Shown: positions 16,122 through 23,976 of the stretch, one piece after another
How positions within the stretch are numbered: position 1 is the stretch's first letter
Layout of the letters: each line of letters opens with the position of its first letter
NCBI GenBank assembly: GCA_964415445.1
Contig: CAYQAE010000020.1
Location: 1 to 23,976 of the forward strand
Source of the DNA: CAYQAE01 sp964415445 [NCBI: uncultured archaeon]
GTDB taxonomy: Archaea; CAYQAE01
Reading direction: 5' to 3'
DNA length: 23,976 nucleotides
The notes under the pieces: model-generated
The model's database searches: none
Told to the model about the DNA's origin: nothing
Seen by the model: the letters and a program-made list of their open reading frames with translations, nothing else
Position numbers and translations under genes: made by a program

Positions 16122-17789
16122 TTGAAAGAAAATAAGTATATTACAGAGATTGTAGGTCCTTTTGAATTAAAATTATATGAAAAGAGACCCAAAAAAGAAT
16201 TTGAATATAGCTATAATGTAAAATGTGAAAATAGAGCTTCAAAAGAAGAAACTATAAATACAATTCATGAATTAGGTAATATAAGAAACTGCTATTTTGA
16301 TGAAGCTCTAGGTAAAGTTATAATTGAGACAGACAAAGTTGAACATTTCAAAAGATTAGAAGAGAATATATTTAGAACAACAGGATGGAATCCACAAATT
16401 CATGCCCCAGCGATATCTGGATTAGTCTCTAAGGCAAGAAAAATAATATATGAAAATGAAGATAGATACAAATATATGAAAGAATGGGGCCGAAAAATAA
16501 AAAAATCGTTTGAAACTGAATTTTGTCGTATTGAACTTTTAGGAAGTGGCAAAGAAGTAGGTAGAACTGCTATATTAGTTCAAACTAACAATTCAGCAGT
16601 TTGTTTAGATTTTGGGATAAATGTAGGTACAAAAGAAATACCATATATCATGCCAGATATGCATCAAAATTTTTATGGAATTATACTCTCACATGCCCAC
16701 CTTGATCATTCGGGCGCTATACCATTTTTATTCCAAAAGAAGATGGATTTTCCAATATATGGAACTGAAATGACTCTTTTTTTAAGTTATCTACTATGTA
16801 AAGACTTTAGAAAAGTTGCACATCTAAATGGATATCCTTCCTATTCAAAAAAAGATATTGAAAAGATGATATCTCGATTTATTGCATTAAATTTTAGGCA
16901 AAAAGTCAAAGTCGCACCAGATATTGAAATTGAACTAATCAACTCGGGACATATCCCTGGAGCTTCTGGTGTAATCTTATATATAAAAGGACATACTATT
17001 TTATATACTGGAGACTACAACAGTCGAAAAAGCAGAATATTAACTCAAATTGATCCAGATTTACCTAAAATAGACTATCTTATTACTGAAAGCACATATT
17101 TTGATAGAACACTTCCAGCACAAAAAGACGCTGAAAAAGAAGTAGTCAATTTATGTAATGAAACCTATCAAAATGGTGGAATTGCAATGATACCTTCCTT
17201 TGGTGTAGGAAGAAGCCAAGAAGTATTGACCTTCTTACATGACTATGATATTTATGCTGATTTATATGTAGATGGTATGATTAGAGAAGCCACAAAAATA
17301 GTCCAATCTGGACCTGAATTCTTAAGAAGAGAGATCCAAACTAAAGATCTTACTTGGGTATGGCGTGAAAAGCATAGAAAAAGAGCAATGGATGACAAAA
17401 ATATTATATTGACTACTTCAGGGATGCTAACAGGTGGTCCAATCTATACATACTTAAAAAAATTACATGATGATCCTAAAAACTCATTAATTTTAGTTGG
17501 ATATCAAGTTGAAGGTACAAAAGGTAGAGAAGTCCTAGATGGAAATACTAAAATTACAATAGATGATGAAGAAATAGATCTAAAATTAAAAGTATATCAA
17601 GTAAAATTATCAGGTCATGCTGATCGAAGTGGGCTTTGGAATTTTATACAAGATTTAGATGGGCTTAAAAAAGCCTTTGTAATTCATGGTCCAAGAGAAA
17701 ATTGTATAAATCTTGCAAAAAGAATTAAAGGTAAATTAAAGATAGAAGCCCATGCTCCAGATGATCTAGACGCATACAGGCTATTTTAA
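16122..17789 (+). CDS. Archaeal CPSF1-like beta-CASP ribonuclease with reduced KH region
   Basis: A 555-aa metallo-beta-lactamase/beta-CASP protein of the aCPSF1 (FttA) kind, which cleaves RNA and drives transcription termination. All metal and catalytic motifs are visible: D163 (motif 1), HAHLDH 191-196 (motif 2), H277 (motif 3), D298 (motif 4), E323 in TEST (motif A), H499 in SGHAD (motif B) and H522 in IHG (motif C). Standard aCPSF1 proteins have two KH domains before this, totalling about 180 residues. Here only about 130 precede it. Remnants are seen (GPFELKLYEKRP; TTGWNPQI-x-APAIS), but the second KH GxxG loop is replaced by VEHFKRLEENI. The linker after VDGMIREAT is short too. Start is TTG 16122 with GGAG upstream and an in-frame stop just before it. 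Confidence 0.87.
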   Translation: MKENKYITEIVGPFELKLYEKRPKKEFEYSYNVKCENRASKEETINTIHELGNIRNCYFDEALGKVIIETDKVEHFKRLEENIFRTTGWNPQIHAPAISGLVSKARKIIYENEDRYKYMKEWGRKIKKSFETEFCRIELLGSGKEVGRTAILVQTNNSAVCLDFGINVGTKEIPYIMPDMHQNFYGIILSHAHLDHSGAIPFLFQKKMDFPIYGTEMTLFLSYLLCKDFRKVAHLNGYPSYSKKDIEKMISRFIALNFRQKVKVAPDIEIELINSGHIPGASGVILYIKGHTILYTGDYNSRKSRILTQIDPDLPKIDYLITESTYFDRTLPAQKDAEKEVVNLCNETYQNGGIAMIPSFGVGRSQEVLTFLHDYDIYADLYVDGMIREATKIVQSGPEFLRREIQTKDLTWVWREKHRKRAMDDKNIILTTSGMLTGGPIYTYLKKLHDDPKNSLILVGYQVEGTKGREVLDGNTKITIDDEEIDLKLKVYQVKLSGHADRSGLWNFIQDLDGLKKAFVIHGPRENCINLAKRIKGKLKIEAHAPDDLDAYRLF

Positions 17790-17812
17790 AAATAAAAAAA
17801 GAGAGATTTTAT

Positions 17813-18022
17813 TTATTCATAATCTGCAAGTGTAGTTAGAGCTTGTGCCCACTTTACAAATTTATGAGTTGCAAAATCTCGTACAGTTTTGATATTAAAT
17901 GCTTCAATTAGCAATTTTTCATCGCCTTCAGAAACACCTTGTATTGCAGATACTGGCGCATCTGCTATTTCTTTAAATGATTTATCTTCCCATGCTTTAT
18001 CTACTATTTTTTCAAATCCCAT
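17813..18022 (-). CDS. Small helix-hairpin-helix-like protein
   Basis: This 69-aa protein starts MGFEKIVDKAWEDKSFKEIADAPVSAIQGVSEGDEKLL. The middle (about 24-52) looks like a helix-hairpin-helix module: A-x-x-G-V-S-x-x-D-x-x-x-L-x-x-A-F-N-I-K-T-V-x-D. I recall very similar small proteins in many archaea and bacteria, but no function. HhH folds often bind nucleic acids; here a protein-binding scaffold role is equally possible. The ATG at 18022 is preceded by AGGTGA, seven bases away, a strong ribosome site that fixes the start. It is convergent with the nuclease, with a 23-base gap between the stops. Confidence 0.8.
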   Translation of the reverse strand: MGFEKIVDKAWEDKSFKEIADAPVSAIQGVSEGDEKLLIEAFNIKTVRDFATHKFVKWAQALTTLADYE

Positions 18023-18203
18023 TTTAATTTCACCTAATATATGCGAGATACTATTAATTTTTTAAAAGTTAATAAATTAAATAAAATAAAACAATACTTA
18101 TTTTATTATGTATAATTCAAACTATAACTTTAAACAAATAAATCTTTATGAAAAGAAATTAATTACAAAATTATTTTAAGTAAATATATAAAATTAAGTT
18201 TCA
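18023..18203. other. A+T-rich divergent intergenic region
   Basis: About 180 bases, strongly A+T-rich, lie between the small HhH gene (minus) and the seven-helix gene (plus). It contains the AGGTGA ribosome site for the minus gene at 18030-18035 and TATA-like AATATATAAAAT at 18183-18194. I see no RNA gene or repeat. Confidence 0.5.
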
Positions 18204-18935
18204 ATGAATGTAACTCTTATATTTTATGGATTAACTCTTTTATTTTCTATATTAATATTTATTTTAGCAATTTTTACGTTCTATTACTTTTTAAACCTTG
18301 ATCGAGAACTATTTAAACACATAATTTATGGCCTTTTTTCATTAAGTACTTCAGTGATTGGTTTTTTAGGATTATACCTTATTTATCCATCTAGTGATGG
18401 ATTAAGAAGAAGCTTTTTTGGTTTTTTAATGCGCATACCCTCAGTGATGGGTGTATTTTTCTTTGTGAAAGCAACTGAATTATTAGCATCCAAAGAAAAT
18501 AATAGTTTTCAAAAAGATCAAAAATTAGATAAAATGCTTTATATACTTCTTTTGACAAATATTTTTTGGAACATACCTCATACTATTGCATTATTATCAA
18601 AAAGTGATTTATTTAATCTTATTAATATCATAACATATGTTTTTTTCTTTTCTATTGTCCTTTTAGCACTTAAAATTATTTTATCGTATAAAAAAATATT
18701 TATTTTCCCTCTAGATAGTATTGTATCATCCTATACTATATCTATTGTATTATTTATTATAGGCGGGATTATTGCAAATCTTTCACTTTCACCAGTAACA
18801 CAAAAAGGAGTTAATTTATTAGATTTTTCAGCTTTTAGAATGGGATTAGTGATGGTTTCAATGATACTAATATTTTATCCCTTTACTGTTTTTTACAGAA
18901 GTGTTTCAAAATTGCGAAAAGCTTTTTTTAACTAA
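18204..18935 (+). CDS. Orphan seven-helix membrane protein
   Basis: A 243-aa protein that I do not recognise. Hydrophobic segments lie at about 4-28, 38-60, 71-94, 108-130, 136-161, 173-197 and 208-232, so seven membrane helices. Short charged loops between them include DRELFKH (33-39) and KENNSFQKDQKLDK (about 96-109); the C-terminus is basic (SVSKLRKAFFN). Seven-helix sensor modules at the N-terminus of signalling proteins have similar proportions, but there is no kinase or other output domain attached. A stand-alone receptor-like role is a guess. Start is the ATG at 18204; TATATAAAA at 18185-18193 is too close to it to serve as its TATA box. It converges with the HEAT-repeat gene, 11 bases apart. 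Confidence 0.6.
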   Translation: MNVTLIFYGLTLLFSILIFILAIFTFYYFLNLDRELFKHIIYGLFSLSTSVIGFLGLYLIYPSSDGLRRSFFGFLMRIPSVMGVFFFVKATELLASKENNSFQKDQKLDKMLYILLLTNIFWNIPHTIALLSKSDLFNLINIITYVFFFSIVLLALKIILSYKKIFIFPLDSIVSSYTISIVLFIIGGIIANLSLSPVTQKGVNLLDFSAFRMGLVMVSMILIFYPFTVFYRSVSKLRKAFFN

Positions 18936-18946
18936 ATACTATTAAT

Positions 18947-21900
18947 TCAAATCTTTTTCAAACTATTTTCAATCTCTTTCATCTTTTGAACATCATCCAA
19001 GGAAGTAAATACTGCTAAAGCTTCTGAAAATTTCTCTTGTGCTTTAGAATATTTTTTTTGTCGCATATAAATCTCTGCAATTTTTAAATGACAATTAGGT
19101 GTAAAATATTCATTTGGAGATAACTCTATAGCAACTTGATATGATCTTAGAGCATAATCCAAAAAGGATTCATCTCTCTCAGCTATAAGTAAAAATAAAT
19201 CTCCTTGATCATAAAATTGTTTACCATCTAAAGTATATTGTTTTGAAAAAAACAAAAACAATTCTTTCAAAAACTCTACATCTGTCTCAAAATATCCATT
19301 GAAATTTAAAATTGAATCTACTCTATCAATTGTCTCTAAAATTTTCTGATTATAATTTGAATAATAAGCTTGAGACAACATCAACTTTATATTTCTCAAA
19401 ATTATATTTTCTTGAAAACCACCTTGTTTGGAAGTTATAAATACAGGAAGTAAATCTTGCAATGCATCACTGATTTGATCCATTATACTTTGGGGAATAC
19501 CTTTTTGTTGAAGTGCTTCAATCATAATAACTACTAAATTACCAATAGTATATTCTTTTTTTGCTCCAGATAAAAATCCAGTGTTTGCTAATTTTTCACC
19601 TATTCTCTTTGTAGCTTTTCCAGATTTAACAAGACCCATACCGATATTATTTAGCGAACGAACTATTACATCTTTTGTAAATGGATTTACATCTCCCAAT
19701 AAAGTTCTCTGAAGTGCAATAATAATCTCATTATAAGGATAAACTGATCCAACTTCACCTAAAGATTCTGCATAAAGTTCAATCTCTGATACTCTACTTT
19801 TGTAGCTTCTAGCTAAATCTAGATATTTATCAATTAAAATTGGTGCAATTTTGGATTTTTTCTTACCTAAATTAGCTAAGGCAAAAATAGTCTCAAGCCT
19901 AACTGTGGGATCTTCATCCTCTAATCTTTTAAGTAAAATATTTTCATCAACATCAGATCGATTTACAGCAATCATACCTAATGCATAGGCTGCTTCAGCT
20001 CTCACTGTTGGATCTTTATGATTTGTCATAGAATAAAATAAATTTAAATCTACATTTTGATGAATTTTTTTATCCAAAAGTGCAACAGTATGAATACAAT
20101 CTCTTGCTACTTCTAAATTATTTCCTTGAATCTTTTCAGAGAGAATTGGCCAAATATTCTTAGAATAAAGTGGGGCAATTGATTTTAGAGCTTCACTTGC
20201 ATATTCAGATAAATCTTTTTTATCCAAAGCAGATAGATAATAATCTAATATAGATACTTTTCTCCCTTCTTTTACAACTTTGTAATCTTTATGCAAAATT
20301 ATAAATTCTGAAACACTCTCAACACACATCTCAGCTACATCAATGTCTCTATCAGATATAGAATGACTTAAGAGGGCTTCAAGTATTATATCATCTGGTC
20401 TTTTGAGTATATAATTACCTAATGCATCTGAAGCAACATATCGAATAAAACTTCTTGAATCATCTAGATAATTTAAAATAAGGTCTTTTGGAAATTTATC
20501 TAAATTATAATAAACAATACGTGCCAAAATTGCAATTGCATATTCTAAAATATAATCAACTGTCTTGGGATCATCTGTGTCTTTTTTATAATCCAAAAAA
20601 GATTTTATTTTATCATATAAAATATCTTTTGCAACTTTACTACTGCAAGATAAAATTGCTTCAAGTGTTGTTTCTATATATTCTTCACTGTCAAAATGTT
20701 GATCCAATATTTGATAAAAAGCATCTAAAGCATCATTTACAAATTTCTTATCTCGATTTTGGCCTTCCAATATCATCTCAACTATTGAAGATGCTGCAGC
20801 ACGTCTTATGATATATTGAAGATCACACAAAAGAGGTGAAACTACTTCTAATACTTTATCCAAATTTTCAGCTTTTTCTCCAACATCACCTAAAGCATCT
20901 AGGATATAACTTTTGATTTGATTATCTTTTGTTTTTGCTAGAGATTTTGTCAATTTTTCAAGTATATAATCTGAATATCCTAAAATTTTTCCTATATTTC
21001 CCAAAAGATCAACAGCTTCTTTTGACAAATAAAGATATTCTCCTCGCTTCTTTTCAATCGTATTTTTTGAAATAATATCTATAACCTGATGTACTAACTC
21101 TGTTTTATTCCTATTTTCAGAACAAATCAAAAGTAGGTATTGAGAAGCTTTCGATCTTACTGGTTTATTTATATCTATACCATATTTGTTATAAATTGGA
21201 GCAAGAAGTGCTGATTTTACTAAAGTCGATAGGTCATAAGATTTCTTTTTATTAATCCTCTCAGGATGTTTTCGCAACTCTTCTACTTTCATTAGACGAT
21301 AAGAAGATTCAACTGCAGATAATTTTATATCAGCTTGAAAATCAGATTTTTTATCTAAAAGTAGATATCCACCATACAAAACTATAATTACACTTTGCAC
21401 TAAAATTAGAGGTAAAAGCACATAGTAATTTTGAAATACAGAATAAATTCCAAATTCAACTAATGGTTTAAATCCAAATAACTCTACACCTAAAATACTT
21501 TCAACTAAAGTTTGATCTATTGCAACGAAATTTATAAGCATGCTCACTCCTATTGCTATAAAAATATAACCTGAAAAAATGAAATCTATAGCCTTAGTTT
21601 TACTCTTTTTTGACCAAAATTTAGAATAAAATCCACGAACACCAAATACTACAGTAGTGACTAATGCTATATACGCAGCTAATTCTGCCTTCTCTTTTAA
21701 GGCAGCACCAGATATCAAATCAGAAATTGGACTATAAATGTTATAAATTGCTAGCAAAAATGGAGAAGCATATATTAAAATCTTTAAAAAATACCACATA
21801 CGTGAAAATGGCGAATGTGAGCCCACAACTACATTTCTTTTATTTGGCAAAAGATAATGAATGTTTTTGTATGTTTTCTTTAATATAGTCGCACCATGTC

Positions 21901-22438
21901 CTATTGCTGCATAATAGCTTAAGAAAAAAAGCGGAAAAATTAAAAACCACATAAATAAAATTTCTCCAACCTTATAATCTGGAAAAATCAAATAAATTAT
22001 AAATACAGGACATAAATAAACTAAAATAAATATTAAAAAAGATACAAAATATGCCATTTTACCACTAAAGCGATCTAATATTTTTGTCTCTATAAATCTA
22101 TGAAATTCATGGACAGAATCTGAAGTTGGTCTACCTAAGAAAATTATCTCCCAAAGTGGATATATAATTAGAATAGAAATCATAGCTAAAAGTAGATATC
22201 CTGCAATATTTGGAGTTGAAAAAGGTAATTTATCATCAACTGCTTCAAAAGATATATTTAAAATAAATACAAAAGTTAGAGAAAACATTGCACCAAAAGA
22301 AAAACAAGATCCCCAATCTTCAAGTGAGAATTTTTCACCTTCAACTGTATTAATCTTCTTCAGATGAGAATAAACTACAAAAAAACAAAAAAAGAATACA
22401 AAAACTCCCACAAATAAATAAAGAAATGAAATATCCAT
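18947..22438 (-). CDS. Large membrane protein with HEAT-repeat array and C-terminal TPR
   Basis: A 1163-aa protein without a recognisable enzyme domain. About nine membrane helices occupy residues 3-355. From about 395 to 1000 there is a long helical array with HEAT-type repeats, clearest at about 805-865 (DPTVRAEAAYALG, then DPTVRLETIFALA). The last 90 residues hold TPR-like repeats (ALRSYQVAIELSP, CHLKIAEIYMRQKKYSKAQEKFSEAL). A membrane-anchored scaffold that presents HEAT/TPR surfaces on one side of the membrane fits best; no partner is known. The ATG at 22438 shares a base with the upstream gene's stop (TAATG), indicating coupled translation, with GAGTGA as a ribosome site seven bases upstream. 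Codon usage looks like the neighbours'. Confidence 0.85.
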   Translation of the reverse strand: MDISFLYLFVGVFVFFFCFFVVYSHLKKINTVEGEKFSLEDWGSCFSFGAMFSLTFVFILNISFEAVDDKLPFSTPNIAGYLLLAMISILIIYPLWEIIFLGRPTSDSVHEFHRFIETKILDRFSGKMAYFVSFLIFILVYLCPVFIIYLIFPDYKVGEILFMWFLIFPLFFLSYYAAIGHGATILKKTYKNIHYLLPNKRNVVVGSHSPFSRMWYFLKILIYASPFLLAIYNIYSPISDLISGAALKEKAELAAYIALVTTVVFGVRGFYSKFWSKKSKTKAIDFIFSGYIFIAIGVSMLINFVAIDQTLVESILGVELFGFKPLVEFGIYSVFQNYYVLLPLILVQSVIIVLYGGYLLLDKKSDFQADIKLSAVESSYRLMKVEELRKHPERINKKKSYDLSTLVKSALLAPIYNKYGIDINKPVRSKASQYLLLICSENRNKTELVHQVIDIISKNTIEKKRGEYLYLSKEAVDLLGNIGKILGYSDYILEKLTKSLAKTKDNQIKSYILDALGDVGEKAENLDKVLEVVSPLLCDLQYIIRRAAASSIVEMILEGQNRDKKFVNDALDAFYQILDQHFDSEEYIETTLEAILSCSSKVAKDILYDKIKSFLDYKKDTDDPKTVDYILEYAIAILARIVYYNLDKFPKDLILNYLDDSRSFIRYVASDALGNYILKRPDDIILEALLSHSISDRDIDVAEMCVESVSEFIILHKDYKVVKEGRKVSILDYYLSALDKKDLSEYASEALKSIAPLYSKNIWPILSEKIQGNNLEVARDCIHTVALLDKKIHQNVDLNLFYSMTNHKDPTVRAEAAYALGMIAVNRSDVDENILLKRLEDEDPTVRLETIFALANLGKKKSKIAPILIDKYLDLARSYKSRVSEIELYAESLGEVGSVYPYNEIIIALQRTLLGDVNPFTKDVIVRSLNNIGMGLVKSGKATKRIGEKLANTGFLSGAKKEYTIGNLVVIMIEALQQKGIPQSIMDQISDALQDLLPVFITSKQGGFQENIILRNIKLMLSQAYYSNYNQKILETIDRVDSILNFNGYFETDVEFLKELFLFFSKQYTLDGKQFYDQGDLFLLIAERDESFLDYALRSYQVAIELSPNEYFTPNCHLKIAEIYMRQKKYSKAQEKFSEALAVFTSLDDVQKMKEIENSLKKI

Positions 22439-23226
22439 TATTTTTCACTCATCTCTTTTATATTTGATTTTAATTTCTCAATTAAATCTTTTGTAATCTT
22501 TTCGGGACAAATATTTTGACTCTTTTGGATTTCTAAAACACTGTTTATCAATTTATCCTCATTTAAATTTAAAAATTCTTCTTTTGATTTTATTCCTGCC
22601 TCAAAAAATATATTTGCAAGATATGAATCTATTCCATCTATTTCTACTAATTTTAATAAAGTTAGAAGATCATTAAATTGATCTTGAGTCATTTTAAGCT
22701 TTTTTCTTAGCCCTCTAATTTGTGAATATTTTTTCAAAAATTCTTCAACTGTCCAAATCCTGTATTTGGCTAATTCACTTAATTGATCTATATTTAGAAG
22801 ACTAAATTTGACTAAAGGGATATTATAATCAGATTTTATTCTTTTAGTAATGAGTTTAGCAAAATAAATCCATTCATCGATCTGTGAAAAAGTAGGCAAC
22901 TTTAGGATAATAAAATAGGATTCTTTATCTATTTTTTTAAATTTATAAAATATTCTTGAAGCTCTACGATGTGACAATTCCTCAATTGAATTCACATTAG
23001 CATAATATAGAAGTTCAGCGTCTCTTATAGTTATTTTTGGTATTTTAAATATTTCTAAAATATCTCGCCATTGATCAGCTCTTTTTTGATCTACTTTAGC
23101 TATAGACTTAATTTCATCAATTGAATAGTTATAAAAATCATCAACACTATTTATCCCTCTATCTTTGAGTCTTGATGCGTATTTATCACCAATTGATTCA
23201 AATTGATCTAAAGTAAATTTTACCAT
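22438..23226 (-). CDS. HhH/DUF4332-like protein coupled to HEAT-repeat protein
   Basis: This 262-aa protein has at least two helix-hairpin-helix-like units. The first (about 9-75) has IGDKYASRLKDRGINSVDDFYNYS and a following ADQWRDILEIFKIPKI-x-I-R-DAELLYYANV. A second lies at about 185-225 (LVEIDGIDSYLANIFFEAGIKSKEEFLNL). This spacing of I-x-x-I-x-x-x-Y-A-x-x-L-x-x-x-G-I-x-T/S-V-x-D-F matches DUF4332-type domains. No transmembrane segment or enzyme motif is visible; the middle is helical. The gene ends in the stop that overlaps the start of the HEAT-repeat gene, so they are likely partners. It has no clear ribosome site and may be leaderless. Family assignment is moderate. Confidence 0.72.
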   Translation of the reverse strand: MVKFTLDQFESIGDKYASRLKDRGINSVDDFYNYSIDEIKSIAKVDQKRADQWRDILEIFKIPKITIRDAELLYYANVNSIEELSHRRASRIFYKFKKIDKESYFIILKLPTFSQIDEWIYFAKLITKRIKSDYNIPLVKFSLLNIDQLSELAKYRIWTVEEFLKKYSQIRGLRKKLKMTQDQFNDLLTLLKLVEIDGIDSYLANIFFEAGIKSKEEFLNLNEDKLINSVLEIQKSQNICPEKITKDLIEKLKSNIKEMSEK

Positions 23227-23320
23227 TAAAAAAATAGGAATTATTTAATCTAAAAAAATTATTGAAAAATAAAAAAATAAAAATATTAATATTGGAATTA
23301 ATTCTTATTGTCTCTGTTTC

Positions 23321-23806
23321 TTAAATATTCACTATTTTATTATTTATGAATTCATATGCTACTTCGTTTTCTTCGAAAAATAAATCACATTCCACGCATT
23401 GTTCATGTTCAAGTTTGTCCCCACAAAAAGGACATAATAAATTTCTTTTACTAAAACATGAACTACAAAATTCTGAGATAAATTTATTATCATTCCCACA
23501 TTCACAACGAATGTTATAAGGAATTATAACATACAGATTTTTTATCTCAAAATTTTCATTTAAATCTATTTCCAAGTTTTTATCTATTTCTATCGTTTGC
23601 GAAATTTTATCTATCGTTATTTCGAAATTTTCGCCATCTATTAATCCCATAATAATATCTATGAGGACTATCTCAAGTTTATCCGCATTTATGTACTCAA
23701 TAGGAATTGACTCCTTCAGCTTATTCAACAGAGCACTGATATTACCTCTAATGTAACCCATCAAAAATTCTTTGCTTATATTTTTCATATTTGTATAGTA
23801 CACCAT
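23321..23806 (-). CDS. Uncharacterised protein with double Cys4 zinc ribbon
   Basis: A 161-aa protein (155 if it begins at ATG 23788). The first 95 residues are helical then beta-rich and match nothing I recognise. Residues 101-140 contain eight cysteines in two Cys4 clusters: C101-x-C103 with C114-x2-C117, and C125-x2-C128 with C137-x2-C140, typical of zinc ribbons. The tail after the last Cys is acidic. Such ribbons often mediate protein or nucleic acid contacts, but function cannot be inferred. A TATTATACC-like element about 30 bases upstream of ATG 23788 would make that a leaderless start, so the exact start is open. It lies 94 bases upstream of the HhH/DUF4332-like gene on the same strand, so a shared transcript is possible. 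Confidence 0.68.
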   Translation of the reverse strand: MVYYTNMKNISKEFLMGYIRGNISALLNKLKESIPIEYINADKLEIVLIDIIMGLIDGENFEITIDKISQTIEIDKNLEIDLNENFEIKNLYVIIPYNIRCECGNDNKFISEFCSSCFSKRNLLCPFCGDKLEHEQCVECDLFFEENEVAYEFINNKIVNI

Positions 23807-23976
23807 TTTATTGTTTGGTATAATACTTCAGAATCATTTTATGTACTACAAGAGAATAAACAGATTCTAAGAAATGACTAATTCATCAAATAACGAACTC
23901 ATCGTTAATAAATTAAATATGTAGGCTAGGAAAAAACAGTTTTAGAACAAGTTCTTAATTCGTTTATATTTTCAAT
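23807..23976. other. Non-coding tail at right edge
   Basis: This 170-base A+T-rich stretch lies upstream of the zinc-ribbon gene. No frame of useful length is seen. An imperfect inverted pair (TAGTACA at 23796-23802 and TGTACTA at 23842-23848) spans the promoter and start region of the zinc-ribbon gene. Confidence 0.4.

Noticed and set aside
20488-20811. Plus-strand 107-aa frame inside the HEAT-repeat gene
   Set aside because: It is antisense to the large gene, with no recognisable domain, and the A+T-rich codons explain it.
23874-23924. Short plus-strand frame (16 codons) near the right edge
   Set aside because: It is too short and has no ribosome site or conserved feature.

Overview
The window (about 24 kb, roughly 30% G+C) is archaeal. 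It carries an A-type ATP synthase operon, an archaetidylinositol-phosphate-synthase-like CDP-alcohol phosphatidyltransferase, an archaeal CPSF1-type (FttA-like) beta-CASP nuclease, a DUF424 protein, an LSm protein, a KaiC-like ATPase, AT-rich TATA-box-like promoters and GGTG/AGGTGA Shine-Dalgarno sites. Gene content and subunit order (atp H-I-K-E-C-F-A-B) look euryarchaeal, and several proteins recall Methanobacteria-like methanogens. No methanogenesis gene is present, so the lineage below that level is a guess. I saw no tRNA, rRNA, CRISPR array or insertion sequence.

Layout. 1-1073 (minus) is the start of a large secreted protein with Ig/PKD-like domains that runs off the left edge. 1232-2035 (plus) encodes a KaiC/RadA-like ATPase, followed by a T-rich stretch and a strong stem-loop. 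2182-12291 (plus) is the ATP synthase operon: peripheral-stalk H, membrane subunit I, a four-hairpin rotor subunit K, stalk subunit E, subunit C with an N-terminal membrane helix, F, catalytic subunit A split by a 533-residue intein inside its P-loop, and B. Subunit D does not follow B. Instead, convergent genes encode an LSm-like protein and a small Cys-rich single-pass membrane protein (57 aa) that overlaps the end of atpB. 12876-15750 (plus) encodes acetolactate synthase large and small subunits followed by the phosphatidyltransferase. 15741-16049 (minus) is DUF424 and 16122-17789 (plus) is the beta-CASP nuclease; these two diverge from a shared near-palindromic TATA element.

17813-23806 is the least familiar part. 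It holds a 69-aa helix-hairpin-helix (HhH)-like protein, an orphan seven-helix membrane protein, a 1163-aa protein combining about nine membrane helices with a long HEAT-repeat array and C-terminal TPR, a 262-aa HhH/DUF4332-like protein coupled to it by a TAATG stop-start overlap, and a 161-aa protein with a double Cys4 zinc ribbon.

How the parts work together. The ATP synthase genes encode most of a rotary machine whose rotor residues match a Na+-binding pattern, with three complete sites per four hairpins. The catalytic subunit can become functional only after intein splicing. The HEAT/TPR membrane protein and its coupled HhH partner look like a membrane scaffold system of unknown purpose and are the best candidate for undescribed biology here. 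The nuclease is also notable: it keeps every catalytic motif but has an eroded KH RNA-binding region.
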